Shown here one piece after another: positions 1 to 9,090 of a stretch of 64,000 nucleotides of DNA. Source of the DNA: Oceanobacillus sp. J11TS1 (lineage in GTDB: Bacteria > Bacillota > Bacilli > Bacillales > Amphibacillaceae). Position 1 is the first letter of the stretch, and each line of letters starts with the position of its first letter. Under the pieces are notes generated by a model. That model was not told the DNA's origin and did no database searches. It saw only the letters and a program-made list of their open reading frames with translations. The DNA lies in the NCBI RefSeq assembly GCF_018333215.1, contig NZ_BORO01000010.1, positions 62,001 through 126,000 of the forward strand. Direction: 5' to 3'. A program made the position numbers and the translations under genes.

Positions 1-227
1 TACTCGTCTATAGCTGTTCTTAGTTCTTCGAACGTTTCTGATTGAGTTTCTAATTAAAATTTTCTTCAAATCGACGATTTATATATTTTCATTCAGCGAT
101 ATTCATAAATGCTTCCACTTTTTCATGAAAGGTTACCTTTTTCTTTATAATTCCCTGATTTTGTAGTTCACGTTCAGAAGGCATTCTGTTCAACCATTTA
201 TAGTAGGCAGACCGTGCATCCCGGCTA
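1..227 (-). pseudogene. IS3-family transposase OrfB relic, cut by window edge
   Basis: Reading the minus strand from about 227 gives ARDARSAYYKWLNR followed by MPSERELQNQ and ends at a stop near 104. This is the look of the N-terminal helix-turn-helix part of an IS3-family OrfB (typical SRSAYYKWL...ERE motif). Further down, in another frame, QSETFEELRTAIDE resembles the C-terminal end of the same protein family, so the catalytic DDE core between them has been deleted. The copy runs off the left edge. Family level is fairly clear; the exact element is not known. Confidence 0.5.
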
Positions 228-245
228 TTTCACAAAGAAAGGTAT

Positions 246-1223
246 TTAATTTTCATCTTCAAAGTACATGGCGGAGGTATATAGAAATAAGTATAATCCG
301 GCCATTCCGTAATCAATTATTTGTTGATCACTTAATGGAGCGTCAAATCCCGTATCCCTGTCAACTTGTTTCGCTAATTCGAAAATATATGAAAGTGTAT
401 ATGGGGTATACGGATTAGTTTGATTTCTCATATAGGTTCTAGATAATCCAGGATTAATCGGATTTTCATAGGCTGGTGCACCCCATTTTGTAAGGGGCTG
501 ATCTGCATAAGAACGAATAGATTCTGCTATATAATCAAAATATTTATCAGTTTGTTTTTGCCCATTTCCTAGTACAATATTATTTCCTCCGTTTGCGCTA
601 TATTGGCTTTGCATCATATGGATATCTAAATATGCAAAAGGTTTGAAAATATCCATGACCACTTTGACATTTTGTGATTCTGCCTGAGTAAAATTGTAAA
701 AGTCTCTGTTTAGATCTTCCCCATTTGAATTATAGCGACCTGAGTTTAACTGATAAGGAATTGCTCTATCAAACCCATATGGATTAACGACAGGAATATA
801 GATAATATGATACTCGCTTAATAATCTTTCTCTAAATTCCTCATCAGGAAACGTACCATCTCGTAAATCTTCCATAAACTGTAGGCTATATAATGTACCT
901 TGCCATTCTGAACCATGCATTCCCGCAGTGATAAGAATTGAAGGTTTTTCCCTGTTGCCCAATTCAATCATGTGCATATCATAGTTGCCACTTTCGTCCT
1001 TTCCTATTTCGGTTACATGATCAAACTGATGAATTTCTTCTTCAACTTCACTGTAATCCTTATACTTTAAATCTCCAGAAAAACCATATGGAACTTTGAT
1101 AGTATGAATAACCTCATTATCAACGTTTTTTTCATTCTCAAGAGGGTTAATGTAAATGACTAGAATGAAAACTAATAAAATACTTAAGCCAACTATTAAT
1201 TTATTCTTATGCACTATTGTCAC
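246..1223 (-). CDS. M14-family zinc carboxypeptidase, membrane-anchored or secreted
   Basis: A 325-residue protein with an N-terminal hydrophobic segment (about residues 8-26) and no lipobox, so probably a signal anchor with the enzyme outside the cell. The M14 zinc ligands are visible: H103 and E106 in GMHGSEWQG and H202 in AYLDIHMM. The substrate-site pattern NPYGFDRA and DLNRDF (N172, R173) is present, and E282 in YIFELAK is a good candidate for the general base. Length suits a single catalytic domain. Known family activity is removal of C-terminal amino acids or cleavage of gamma-D-glutamyl peptide links in cell wall peptides; which one applies here cannot be told. It stands alone, divergent from the decayed capsule genes. 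A second, larger M14 enzyme lies at 12266-15010. Confidence 0.85.
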   Translation of the reverse strand: MTIVHKNKLIVGLSILLVFILVIYINPLENEKNVDNEVIHTIKVPYGFSGDLKYKDYSEVEEEIHQFDHVTEIGKDESGNYDMHMIELGNREKPSILITAGMHGSEWQGTLYSLQFMEDLRDGTFPDEEFRERLLSEYHIIYIPVVNPYGFDRAIPYQLNSGRYNSNGEDLNRDFYNFTQAESQNVKVVMDIFKPFAYLDIHMMQSQYSANGGNNIVLGNGQKQTDKYFDYIAESIRSYADQPLTKWGAPAYENPINPGLSRTYMRNQTNPYTPYTLSYIFELAKQVDRDTGFDAPLSDQQIIDYGMAGLYLFLYTSAMYFEDEN

Positions 1224-1424
1224 TCCAAACGTTATTTTACGATACCTATTGTATCATTCATTAGGTATACCTCAATATTAACTTTCTTTAACATTTCTGC
1301 AATTTTGCAAGGGGGGTAGAAAAAAACAATTTCACCTATTTTATCGTACTCTACCCAGTCTTGCTTCGACTACAGTTCTGTAAAATTTGAAAAGTAAACC
1401 ATTAGGACTTTTCCAGGATTAATT

Positions 1425-1700
1425 ACCACAAAGGCTGAATTATCAGAGAATCCATCATCAGTTGCTCGGAATCCAACGTTGAATATTGTGTGATTGGACT
1501 TGTGCTGGGGCAATGCTTGGTGTAGGATTTGCATTTTCACTATAGTATTTAGCCAATACCATTAAAATAAAGCAGGATATGACAAAAAACTTGGAAGTGC
1601 CTGTACTTGATTATCTCCCATATTGACGAGAAGGATGTACAAACCAATCCTCTGCGAATCTATGCCAAACGGAATATGCAGGAAGGAGTGATTCGACTGG
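1425..1700 (+). pseudogene. Capsule chain-length regulator (Wzz/YwqC-like) relic
   Basis: Fragments in several frames spell the C-terminal end of a polysaccharide co-polymerase: LSENPSSVARNPTLNIV, then VIGLVLG with a GVGFAF-like piece (second membrane helix), then TIKIKQDMTKNLEVPVL and SHIDEKDVQTNP. The order matches the end of YwqC/CapA-type modulators, which partner with a cytoplasmic tyrosine kinase; a kinase relic follows directly. Stops and frame changes make it inactive. No N-terminal half was found between 1224 and 1425. Family call rests on the order of these short matches. Confidence 0.5.
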
Positions 1701-2362
1701 CACGGAAAAAAGTTTAAGGATAAAAATAAAATCGGACATTTACCAATTTAAATCCGCCCTCACCCATTTCTGAGCAATATCGTACGCTTAGAACAAATTT
1801 GTAATTTGCATTTGTTGATAAAGGGATAAGACGATTCTTCTTACATCTGCGGGGATAGCGGAAGGGAAATCGATAACTGCCGTAAATTTAGCAGTTGGTT
1901 ATGAATAGCAAGGGAAAAAAGTATTGCTGGTAGATGTGGATTTACGTAAACCAATCATTCATTATACTTTCCAGTTAGATAACTTTCTTGAGTTGAGCAG
2001 TAATTTAGTAGAGGAAACGAGTTTGGAAGAGGCTGTGGGATCTTCCGATATTACCAACTAACATTTGATTTCCTATGGGTTAGTAGAATGCAAACCCTTG
2101 TTGAATATGCAAAACAGCAGTATGATATGGTTATTTTCAATACGCTGTCAGTATTAGCTATGACAGATGCACAACATAAGTTTTATTTAATTGTGTAGAT
2201 GGAGCTATTTTGGTTGTACGAAGTAAAGAAAACAGAAAATGAAGCAGCAAAAAAGCATTGGTAGTACTGGAATCTGTGCATGCCAATGTACTCGGCGCTA
2301 TCTTAAAGGATAGATGAGGATAAGAAGAAAGTAAATTATTATTATTATGGCATCTAACAAAA
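1701..2362 (+). pseudogene. Capsular tyrosine kinase (CpsD/YwqD, BY-kinase) relic
   Basis: In shifting frames the DNA reads MARKK near 1698, then SPISEQYRTLRTN, a P-loop region TSAGIAEGKSITAVNLAV (about 1843-1898, the Walker A of bacterial tyrosine kinases), then GKKVLLVDVDLRKPIIHYTF (Walker A'), LEEAVGSSDITN, YDMVIFNT and VLESVHANVLGAIL. At least three frame changes and internal stops are needed, so this is dead. The order and spacing fit a whole BY-kinase of about 220 residues. Such kinases control export and chain length of capsule with the partner described just upstream and are reversed by the PHP phosphatase whose relic follows. Confidence 0.7.
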
Positions 2363-2611
2363 TAAGAAAGCTTTTAATAAGGTTTCTATTTATTAAATTC
2401 TTTTACACTTGTTATAGGACAATTTGATGAGGGAAACCATGGTTTCTAAAACTATTGTTGTGAGCAAATAATGAATGGGATATAATAGTTCTGAATGAGT
2501 TATTTATCGCGTTGAAATTTCTGACCTGAATAGGCAACCTTTTTCTCATTAAGTGACAAAAAATATTCAGTAATGAAGTCTCGTTCTATATAATGTGATG
2601 GGGTTCTATGA

Positions 2612-2745
2612 ATGATAGATATATTCACACGCATATTTTACCGGCCATTGATGATGGGGCAAAATCTGAGAAGATAGCATTCCCATGGCCAAGCCAAGCA
2701 GTAGAACAAGGAATTCGAACGTTAGAGCTTATTTAAAAAGGTCAA
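2612..2745 (+). pseudogene. PHP-family tyrosine phosphatase (YwqE/CpsB) N-terminal relic
   Basis: ATG at 2612 begins MIDI and, after one inserted base, HTHILPAIDDGAKSE, which is the metal-binding start of PHP-family capsule phosphatases (HxH motif). A second frame gives DSIPMAK and a third AVEQGIRTLELI. The rest of the gene (about 200 residues) is missing: from about 2745 the reading changes to an epimerase. It completes the kinase/phosphatase pair expected in such loci, and shows that the deletion ran from within this gene into the next one. Confidence 0.6.
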
Positions 2746-3396
2746 TTATAAACCTTGCTCCTCAAGCAGGCGTACGATATTCCGTTGAATATCCAGATGT
2801 ACATATGCAAAGTAATCGGCTTCTTCAATATCTTAGAAGCATGTGCCGACATCATTCAGTGGATTATTTGATTTTATACATCTATCAAGAAATCAAATGA
2901 ATTAATGGCGCTTATCTAGCTATTTATAAGGCATTTCTGCAACAGGCTTACGCTTTTTTAGTTTATGGTTCAATGGATAGACCAGGCATGGCTTATTCGG
3001 ATTTGCAAACAAATTCTTTAATAATGCGCAAATTCAAATCTTCAATAATGGTGACTTTAAGAACGATCTATATTGTGATTTCACTTATAAAATTGTAGAA
3101 GGTATTGAACGTTTAATTAGTCATGCTCTGATAGGAGATAACGGAGAGGTAAAACAACAATGGAAATAAAACCCTAGAAGAACTAATGACATTCATTGAA
3201 ACATTAGAAAAATCATCGGTAAATTATTAAGAAGAGAAGTAGCGTTCAATAAAAAATTTGAACCTATAAAAACCAAGTGGTCTTGTAGCTAGTTGCGCGT
3301 CTACCAATCAACTTCAGCAGATTGTCAGGTTTAAACCGCAGACAACAATGAAGAAAGGTTTACGGAAGTTTACAAATTACGGTTTAAAGAATTAAG
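2746..3396 (+). pseudogene. UDP-glucuronate 4-epimerase-like (CapI type) relic
   Basis: A chain of matches in order: INLAPQAGVRYSVEYPD, LRSMCRHHSV, then after an internal deletion KKSNELMA, GLRFF and VYGSMDRPGMAY, FNNGDFKNDLY, DFTY, IVEGIERLI, LMTFIETLEKIIGK, and finally FKPQTTMKKGLRKFTN. This is the core and C-terminus of extended-SDR sugar-nucleotide epimerases of the CapI/LspL class. The Rossmann N-terminus and the catalytic YxxxK segment are lost. A 71-codon open frame at 2685-2900 is an accident that joins phosphatase and epimerase remains. UDP-glucuronate, the expected substrate, would be made by the intact ugd gene downstream. Confidence 0.6.
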
Positions 3397-3861
3397 AAGC
3401 TTTTCCCGCAGGAGAAATACTTCCCATTTAAATTTTATATTTCCAGTTTACTAGTATTGGAATTTAGAAGCACAATTTCTACCTGCGTTTTCACTTAACC
3501 ATAGAAAAAGAAATCCTTTAGAAAATTTCTTGCTTTGCCGGATGATAGGTAAGTCTGCACTTACTATTATTTAGCATCTACTACATACCTACTACTAACT
3601 TCTAGAAATTAACTGAACGATTATAGAAAATTTTTGTATGAATAGAAATCCTATTATTAATATTTGATTTAGCAAATTGATTTTTATTTTGGATAGATTG
3701 AGGTTCTGGCTTATGAATCTGTATCTAATTGTAATTCTCAATTACCTTGGTATCATTCTTACACAATTCTTTAACAATTTAATGTAGAATTAGAGAAGAA
3801 AAGGATAAATAGATTTAGTTAGGATTCACATGACAATTCTTTTGGAGGGAATAATTTTAGT
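3397..3861 (+). other. Gene-free stretch upstream of ugd
   Basis: AT-rich DNA with stops in all frames and no recognisable relic. It must hold the promoter of ugd unless that gene is silent; I could not single out a convincing -35/-10 pair. GGAGG at about 3844-3848 is the ribosome binding site of ugd. Confidence 0.4.
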
Positions 3862-5214
3862 ATGAAAAAACTAGCAGTAGCCGGTACAGGCTACGTCGGT
3901 CTCGTAACTGGCGTATGCATGGCAGAAAACGGACATAACGTAACATGTGTTGATATAGATGAACAAAAAGTAAAAACCATGCGAGAAGGAATTTCTCCAA
4001 TCTATGAAGCTGGATTGGAAGAATTGATGTGCAAAAATATTGAAGCTGGCAGACTGCATTTTACCACAGACTATCAAGTTGCGTACAAAGAAGCTGATGC
4101 GGTATTTATTGGTGTTGGTACGCCAGAGAAAGAAGATGGATCAGCTAACTTGCAATATGTAGAGACTGTTGTAAGAGAAATTGCTGAGTCTGTTGCTAGA
4201 GATTGCTTAGTGGTAATCAAATCAACAGTACCAATCGGTACTAATGATAAAATAGAGGAACTGGTTAAAGATATGCTTGTTAATGATGTAAGAGTAGAGG
4301 TAGCATCTAACCCTGAATTCCTAGCACAAGGCTCAGCGGTAAAAGATACGTTGGAGGCATCTCGTATCGTTATTGGTACGGAGAGTGAGTGGGCGGAAAA
4401 CCTTTTAACAGAAATTTATACACCATTTAAGCTTCCGATTGTATCTGTTAACCGTCGTACTGCGGAAATGATTAAATATGCTTCCAATGACTTTCTTGCT
4501 TTAAAAATTTCTTACATGAATGATATTGCAAACCTTTGTGAACTGGTTGGAGCGGATATTCAAGATGTTGCTAAAGGAATGAGTTATGATGAGCGTATCG
4601 GTAGCAAGTTTTTAAATGCTGGTATTGGTTATGGAGGATCTTGTTTCCCTAAAGATACTAGTGCTTTAGAGTTTCTTGCAAGGCAGTATGGGTATAACCT
4701 TCGAACAATGCAAGCAACAATTGAGATAAATTCTGAACAAAAATTGAAACTTTATGAAAAAGCGAAACAACGAATAACAAAATTCGATGGCATCAAAGTA
4801 GCAGTACTTGGCTTAACTTTCAAACCAGGCACAGATGACCTTCGTGAAGCTCCATCACTTGCAAATATACCGTTGCTTTTAGAACAAGGGGCAGATATTT
4901 ATGCATATGATCCAATTGGGGTGGATAACTTTAAGCAGTTTTATTCAGAGGGAAGGTATGGACAGGGGAACATCACTTATGTGCACAGTCCAGAAGATGG
5001 TCTAGAAGGAGCAAATGCATGCTTCATCTTCACTGAGTGGGGAGAAATTAAAGCAGTTACTCCAAAGCAATATAAAGAATTAATGCAGACTCCATTAGTG
5101 TTTGATGGTAGAAATATATATGATGTTCAGGAAATGGCTAATAATGGAGTGGAATATCATTCTATTGGTAGGCCTGCTAAAAAAAGTATAAAAAAACAGC
5201 TTGTTTTACGGTAG
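3862..5214 (+). CDS. ugd: UDP-glucose 6-dehydrogenase
   Basis: A full-length 450-residue UDP-glucose/GDP-mannose dehydrogenase, oxidising UDP-glucose to UDP-glucuronate with two NAD+. The N-terminal Rossmann motif GTGYVG (residues 8-13) binds NAD. The catalytic core is intact: K205 and N209-D210 in MIKYASND, and the nucleophile C261 in GIGYGGSCFPKD. The C-terminal UDP-binding domain has the family motif LTFKPGTDDLREAP. ATG at 3862 follows a GGAGG box at good spacing. In Bacilli this enzyme (TuaD/YwqF/Ugd) feeds teichuronic acid or capsule. Here it is the only intact gene of a capsule locus whose upstream part is ruined, so its present use is unclear: either another polymer elsewhere in the genome or a gene not yet lost. 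Confidence 0.95.
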   Translation: MKKLAVAGTGYVGLVTGVCMAENGHNVTCVDIDEQKVKTMREGISPIYEAGLEELMCKNIEAGRLHFTTDYQVAYKEADAVFIGVGTPEKEDGSANLQYVETVVREIAESVARDCLVVIKSTVPIGTNDKIEELVKDMLVNDVRVEVASNPEFLAQGSAVKDTLEASRIVIGTESEWAENLLTEIYTPFKLPIVSVNRRTAEMIKYASNDFLALKISYMNDIANLCELVGADIQDVAKGMSYDERIGSKFLNAGIGYGGSCFPKDTSALEFLARQYGYNLRTMQATIEINSEQKLKLYEKAKQRITKFDGIKVAVLGLTFKPGTDDLREAPSLANIPLLLEQGADIYAYDPIGVDNFKQFYSEGRYGQGNITYVHSPEDGLEGANACFIFTEWGEIKAVTPKQYKELMQTPLVFDGRNIYDVQEMANNGVEYHSIGRPAKKSIKKQLVLR

Positions 5215-5388
5215 GTCTAAAGTATATATAATAACAATTATATAATTTAATGTATGTAAATCGATACTTTGCTGATACCTATAGCTATTCATGCTGAATT
5301 CCAGAATAAATAAGTTTTCCCCGATATTAATGTCGGGAATGGTTAATGATACTAAAAATGAGGCTGGGACAAAACCCAGTAAAAACAG

Positions 5389-5430
5389 AAAAGTGACTTT
5401 CTACAAAGATAAGTAGGAAGTCACTTTTTT
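5389..5430 (+). terminator. Stem-loop in IS1182 left end, likely terminator behind ugd
   Basis: AAAAGTGACTTTCTAC pairs with GTAGGAAGTCACTTTT (one G-U pair, 16-bp stem, 8-base loop) followed by a T run. It works as an intrinsic terminator for transcripts coming from ugd and would shield the transposase from read-through. Confidence 0.65.
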
Positions 5431-5523
5431 AATTTGATTAAAAAATAAAATAAATGTACAAAAAAAGGATACCTTCTGATAAAGTTAAAGTACCACTACA
5501 AAAACAGAATCGAGGTATCCTTA

Positions 5524-5849
5524 TGTTTAAATATTATAACGTAAATCAAGTTGTTTTGCCATTAGATTTCGAGATGAAATTACAAGAAAATGATATAGCT
5601 TATACCGTTCATGAATTTATTGAACAGATTCCAGAAGAAGCTTTCACCGGATTTATCCGCCAAACAGGCTGTCCCGCCTATCATCCACGTATGATGATGA
5701 AAATTATTTTATGTGCTTATACCCAGTCGGTATTCTCTGGCCGAAAAATCGAAGCCAATGCCAATAAATTACCTTTGTCTGGCGATAATCGATTGACTAT
5801 CATCGGGAATGGTATGACTATCGATTCTAAATTAAATAGCAGTTGTTAA
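5524..5849 (+). pseudogene. IS1182-family transposase, deleted between two KIEA sites
   Basis: The true start is ATG 5524 (MFKYYNVNQVV), reading through FEMKLQENDIAYTVHEF and HPRMMMKIILCAYTQS, the classic N-terminus of IS1182 transposases, up to FSGRKIEA. The next residues are NANKL, which in intact family members belong about 100 residues further on (KIEANANKYTF-like). So the gene has lost its middle by a join at the shared KIEA coding sequence, and the remainder is out of register, ending at 5849. Not functional. The longer open frame beginning at 5454 has no ribosome site and is not the gene start. Confidence 0.65.
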
Positions 5850-5893
5850 GTTTAGAAAATTATTTATCAAACGAAATAACAGTTTAATAGAAA

Positions 5894-5941
5894 TTCTCTT
5901 AAGATTTCACGTGAGGAATCTTGGGAGAGTTTTTTCTTTTG
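5894..5941 (+). terminator. Stem-loop with T tail
   Basis: CTCTTAAGATT pairs with AATCTTGGGAGAG around a short loop (TCACGTGAGG) and is followed by TTTTTTCTTTT. It lies after the IS1182 remnant, probably the terminator of the original unit. Confidence 0.5.
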
Positions 5942-6405
5942 TAAATTTTTATGCGCTCTTGTCAGCATGGGCAAATTGATATGGAAGGCAACATGCGAAC
6001 GTTCCTACTTGTTAGTTATGTGAGAGGCGTTGCGGTAATGGCACGCCTATTCAATTTTTAAACTCTCTTTAACATTACCTCAATAAATTTGTTTAATTGT
6101 GATGAAGTGTATTATAAAATTTTTATATCCCAATTATTATATTTGCAAATATCAGAATTTAAAAAATATATTCTAAATCAGCTTATACCTAGAATATACT
6201 AAAGATAATATACTATAAATCAACTGGTATGGAAGTCATAATGTATAACGATAAGTTAATAGTAACTGTGGCCTTAAAAATACAATATCATACAGCTTTA
6301 GCTATGACATTGGAAAAAATTTATATATGTAGGGAGGTACAGCACATATTAATGTGACAGAACGATTTATTTAAAAATCCATTTTATAAGGGGGATTTGA
6401 AAGTA
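5942..6405 (+). other. Gene-free stretch upstream of peptide transporter operon
   Basis: No gene or clear relic. AT-rich with many stops; the last 150 bases should carry the promoter of the ABC operon. AAGGGGG at 6388-6394 is the ribosome binding site for the solute-binding protein. Confidence 0.4.
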
Positions 6406-7989
6406 ATGAAAGTAAAAAAAATATTATTTATTATCTTTATATTGGTAATTTCAGCAGTTAGTTTAGTTGCTTGTTCAGATACTGATGCTACTAACGATAA
6501 TGAAGCGACGGAGGGAGCGGAAGGTAAAGGAAAAACAGAAATAAGAATCGCTTATGATACTATCCCTCCTACCCTAGATCCACATATGTCTACTGCAACG
6601 GGTACATTTGATTTTGCTACACAGATTTTTGAGCCATTATTTGCAATCGATTCCAAATACAATCCGCAGCCCATGCTTGCCGAATCCCACATGGTTAGCG
6701 AGGATGGGAAAACAATAACAATCACACTACGCCAGGGTGTTACTTTCCATAATGGGGATGAAATGAGGGCGGAAGATGTCGTTGCTTCTATGAAACGTTG
6801 GCAAGAGATTTCCGTTCTTGGAAGAGGGCATTTGGGAGATGCTTCCTTTGAAGCTAATGGAGATTATGAAGTCATCCTACAGTTAGCTGAACCTAATCCG
6901 TTGATTATTAATACATTATCTAATCCACAACAATTTGCAGCAATTATGCCGAAAGAGGTAATTGAAAGTGCAACTGCCGATGGAGTTACCGAGTATATTG
7001 GAACAGGTCCGTATATGGTTGAAGAGTGGGTGGATACGCAATCATTGCACTTAAAAAAATATGAGGATTATGTTGCATTGGACACCCCGTCTGATGGACT
7101 GTCTGGCACTAAGAAAGCATCTGTGGATGATATCTATATTGATATTGTTACCGATGAAACAATTCGATTCTCAGGACTTCAGACAGGAGAATATGATATT
7201 GCAATGCGACTATCTTATGATAATGCAGAACAAATGAAGTCTGATTCATCAATAAAAACTTTTGTGGAACCATTTGGATTTCAAGGTTTGTTCTTTAATA
7301 AACGAGAAGGAATTTTTGCGGATAATACAGCCCGTAAAGCGGTAAATGCAACATTAAACATGGAGGAAATATTAACAGCAGCATATGTAAGTGAAGAGTA
7401 TTATGTTGCAAATCACTCCATTGTAACTCCTGATCAAGAATTATGGTATTCCGATGCAGGAAGTGATCAATATAACCAAAAAGATCCTGAAAAAGCGAAA
7501 AAACTTTTGGAGGAATTTGGCTATAATGGCGAGGAAGTTACTATTTTAGCATCTAGAGAATACCCTGCTCACTACCAGGCTGCTTTAGTGATACAAAGTC
7601 AGCTTGAAGATATTGGGATGAATATCAATTTAGAAGTCTATGATTGGGCAACATTGCTTGAACATCGTGAAGACCCGGGTGCGTGGGATATATTTATTTC
7701 AGGATTTAACTTTGAACCGCTTCCGACTGATGCTGTTTATCTGCATTCTAAGAATGAGTATGCTGGATGGTCTGAAAGTGCTGAAATTGATCGCTTAGTA
7801 GAAGAAATTCAACAAAGTGAATCACAAGAAGAAGCAAGCCAGTTATTTAGTGAATTACAAGCGGAAGTGTGGGATTATTTACCGTTTATTTTGTTCGGGC
7901 ATCACAAACCATTAATTGCAATGCAGAGCAATATTGAGGGGTTCGAAGTCGATTATAGTATGGTTCTTTGGAATATTGAAAAGCAGTAA
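6406..7989 (+). CDS. Peptide/nickel-type ABC transporter solute-binding lipoprotein
   Basis: SBP_bac_5 (OppA/DppA) family protein of 527 residues. The N-terminus has a lysine-rich start, a hydrophobic stretch and a lipobox LVAC with C23 as the lipid-anchored residue, followed by a Ser/Asp/Asn-rich linker; the mature protein sits on the outer face of the membrane. Family motifs are seen in order: PTLDPHMS, NGDEMRAEDVVASMKRW, GTGPYMVEEW and AWDIFISGF. I chose ATG 6406 rather than a TTG nine bases upstream, because AAGGGGG at 6388-6394 lies 11 bases before the ATG but only 2 before the TTG. First gene of a complete importer (two permeases, two ATPases follow). The ligand is likely a di- or oligopeptide, but this family also carries nickel, opines and sugars. 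Confidence 0.9.
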   Translation: MKVKKILFIIFILVISAVSLVACSDTDATNDNEATEGAEGKGKTEIRIAYDTIPPTLDPHMSTATGTFDFATQIFEPLFAIDSKYNPQPMLAESHMVSEDGKTITITLRQGVTFHNGDEMRAEDVVASMKRWQEISVLGRGHLGDASFEANGDYEVILQLAEPNPLIINTLSNPQQFAAIMPKEVIESATADGVTEYIGTGPYMVEEWVDTQSLHLKKYEDYVALDTPSDGLSGTKKASVDDIYIDIVTDETIRFSGLQTGEYDIAMRLSYDNAEQMKSDSSIKTFVEPFGFQGLFFNKREGIFADNTARKAVNATLNMEEILTAAYVSEEYYVANHSIVTPDQELWYSDAGSDQYNQKDPEKAKKLLEEFGYNGEEVTILASREYPAHYQAALVIQSQLEDIGMNINLEVYDWATLLEHREDPGAWDIFISGFNFEPLPTDAVYLHSKNEYAGWSESAEIDRLVEEIQQSESQEEASQLFSELQAEVWDYLPFILFGHHKPLIAMQSNIEGFEVDYSMVLWNIEKQ

Positions 7990-8025
7990 AGTTAGCTGAT
8001 ATATAAATTACGCATTATGTTGTGT

Positions 8026-8068
8026 AAAAAGGCTCTTAGATTTACTTGTAGAATAGAAGAGTCTTTTT
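8026..8068 (+). terminator. Intercistronic stem-loop after the binding protein
   Basis: AAAAAGGCTCTT pairs with AAGAGTCTTTTT (one G-U pair), with a short T run. Partial termination or 3'-end protection here would give more binding protein than membrane subunits, a common arrangement in ABC operons. Confidence 0.55.
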
Positions 8069-8128
8069 ACAGTATTCTACCTAATAATTCCTATATTGTT
8101 CGATTACTAATAAAAGGGAGGACATGTA

Positions 8129-9088
8129 GTGACAAGTTATATTATAGAGCGCTTACTTTCTGTTGTTCCGGTTATTTTAGTTGTGGCAGTAGCTGTTTTT
8201 TTTATTGTTCATCTATCACCTGGTGAACCAGCCTCAGTTATTTTGGGGCCGAATGCGAGTCAAGGAGATATTGAAGCATTAAAAACGGAATTAGGGCATG
8301 ATCGACCGATTCATGAACAGTTTTTTACGTGGATTGGTAATACAATTACTGGAGATTTAGGGGAATCAATCTATGCTCACGATTCCGTTCTAAGTGTGTT
8401 TTCAACATACTTTATCCCTACTCTTTCCTTAACCATCCTAGCGCAAATTATAGCAGTTCTGATAGCTATCCCAATTGGAATATTCGCAGCTGTTCGTAGA
8501 GGATCTCTTATCGATCAATCACTTATGGGCTTTTCTTTGCTTGGGATATCGGTACCAAGTTTTCTACTAGGCTTATTTTTTATCCTTATTTTTTCCGTTC
8601 AGCTTCAATGGTTCCCTGTAGCAGGTTTTGAACCGCTAAATAGTGGCCTTTGGACGCACATCAAATCGCTAATCCTTCCAGCAATTGCGTTAAGCCTTGC
8701 ACAAGCTGCATTACTTGTTCGGATGACACGCTCGTCCATGCTTGAAGTCTTGCCTAATTCTTATATTAAAACTGCACGTTCTAAAGGACTCAAGGAACAG
8801 ACCGTTATTTATAAACATGCTTTAAGAAATGCCTTTGTTGTTATCCTTGAGATTATTGGCCAAACATTCTCTAGTTTGATTGCCGGCGCTGTCGTCATTG
8901 AATTTGTTTTTAATATTCCTGGATTAGGTCAATTAATTGTAAACTCGGTTGAAAGAAGAGATTTTCCTGTCATTCAAGGAACCGTATTATTAATTGCAGT
9001 AGCTTATGTATTTATTAATCTAATAATCGACTTGCTCTACGGTGTAGTGGATCCTAGGGTTAGACTTGGCCGGAAAAAGGAGGGGTAA
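8129..9088 (+). CDS. ABC transporter permease, DppB/OppB family
   Basis: Inner-membrane subunit of 319 residues with about six hydrophobic segments. The N-terminal helix is followed by a long external loop (HLSPGEPASVILGPNAS), as in DppB/OppB. The cytoplasmic EAA loop is seen as NSYIKTARSKGLKEQTVIYKH, and the C-terminal end NIIDLLYGVVDPRVRLG is characteristic of the family. Starts at GTG 8129 behind GGGAGGA (8115-8121). It ends 2 bases before the start of the next permease, so the two are translated together. Works with the permease at 9091 as a heterodimer channel. Confidence 0.92.
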   Translation: MTSYIIERLLSVVPVILVVAVAVFFIVHLSPGEPASVILGPNASQGDIEALKTELGHDRPIHEQFFTWIGNTITGDLGESIYAHDSVLSVFSTYFIPTLSLTILAQIIAVLIAIPIGIFAAVRRGSLIDQSLMGFSLLGISVPSFLLGLFFILIFSVQLQWFPVAGFEPLNSGLWTHIKSLILPAIALSLAQAALLVRMTRSSMLEVLPNSYIKTARSKGLKEQTVIYKHALRNAFVVILEIIGQTFSSLIAGAVVIEFVFNIPGLGQLIVNSVERRDFPVIQGTVLLIAVAYVFINLIIDLLYGVVDPRVRLGRKKEG

Positions 9089-9090
9089 CC

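Larger units (their letters stand above)
5362..5849 (+). mobile_element. IS1182-family element, internally deleted
   Basis: AGGCTGGGACAAAACCC at about 5361 is the usual outer end of IS1182-type elements and is followed by a long hairpin and the start of the transposase (described separately). The element has lost most of its transposase and its right end is not obvious; the reading fades after about 5850. It sits directly behind ugd. Confidence 0.6.
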
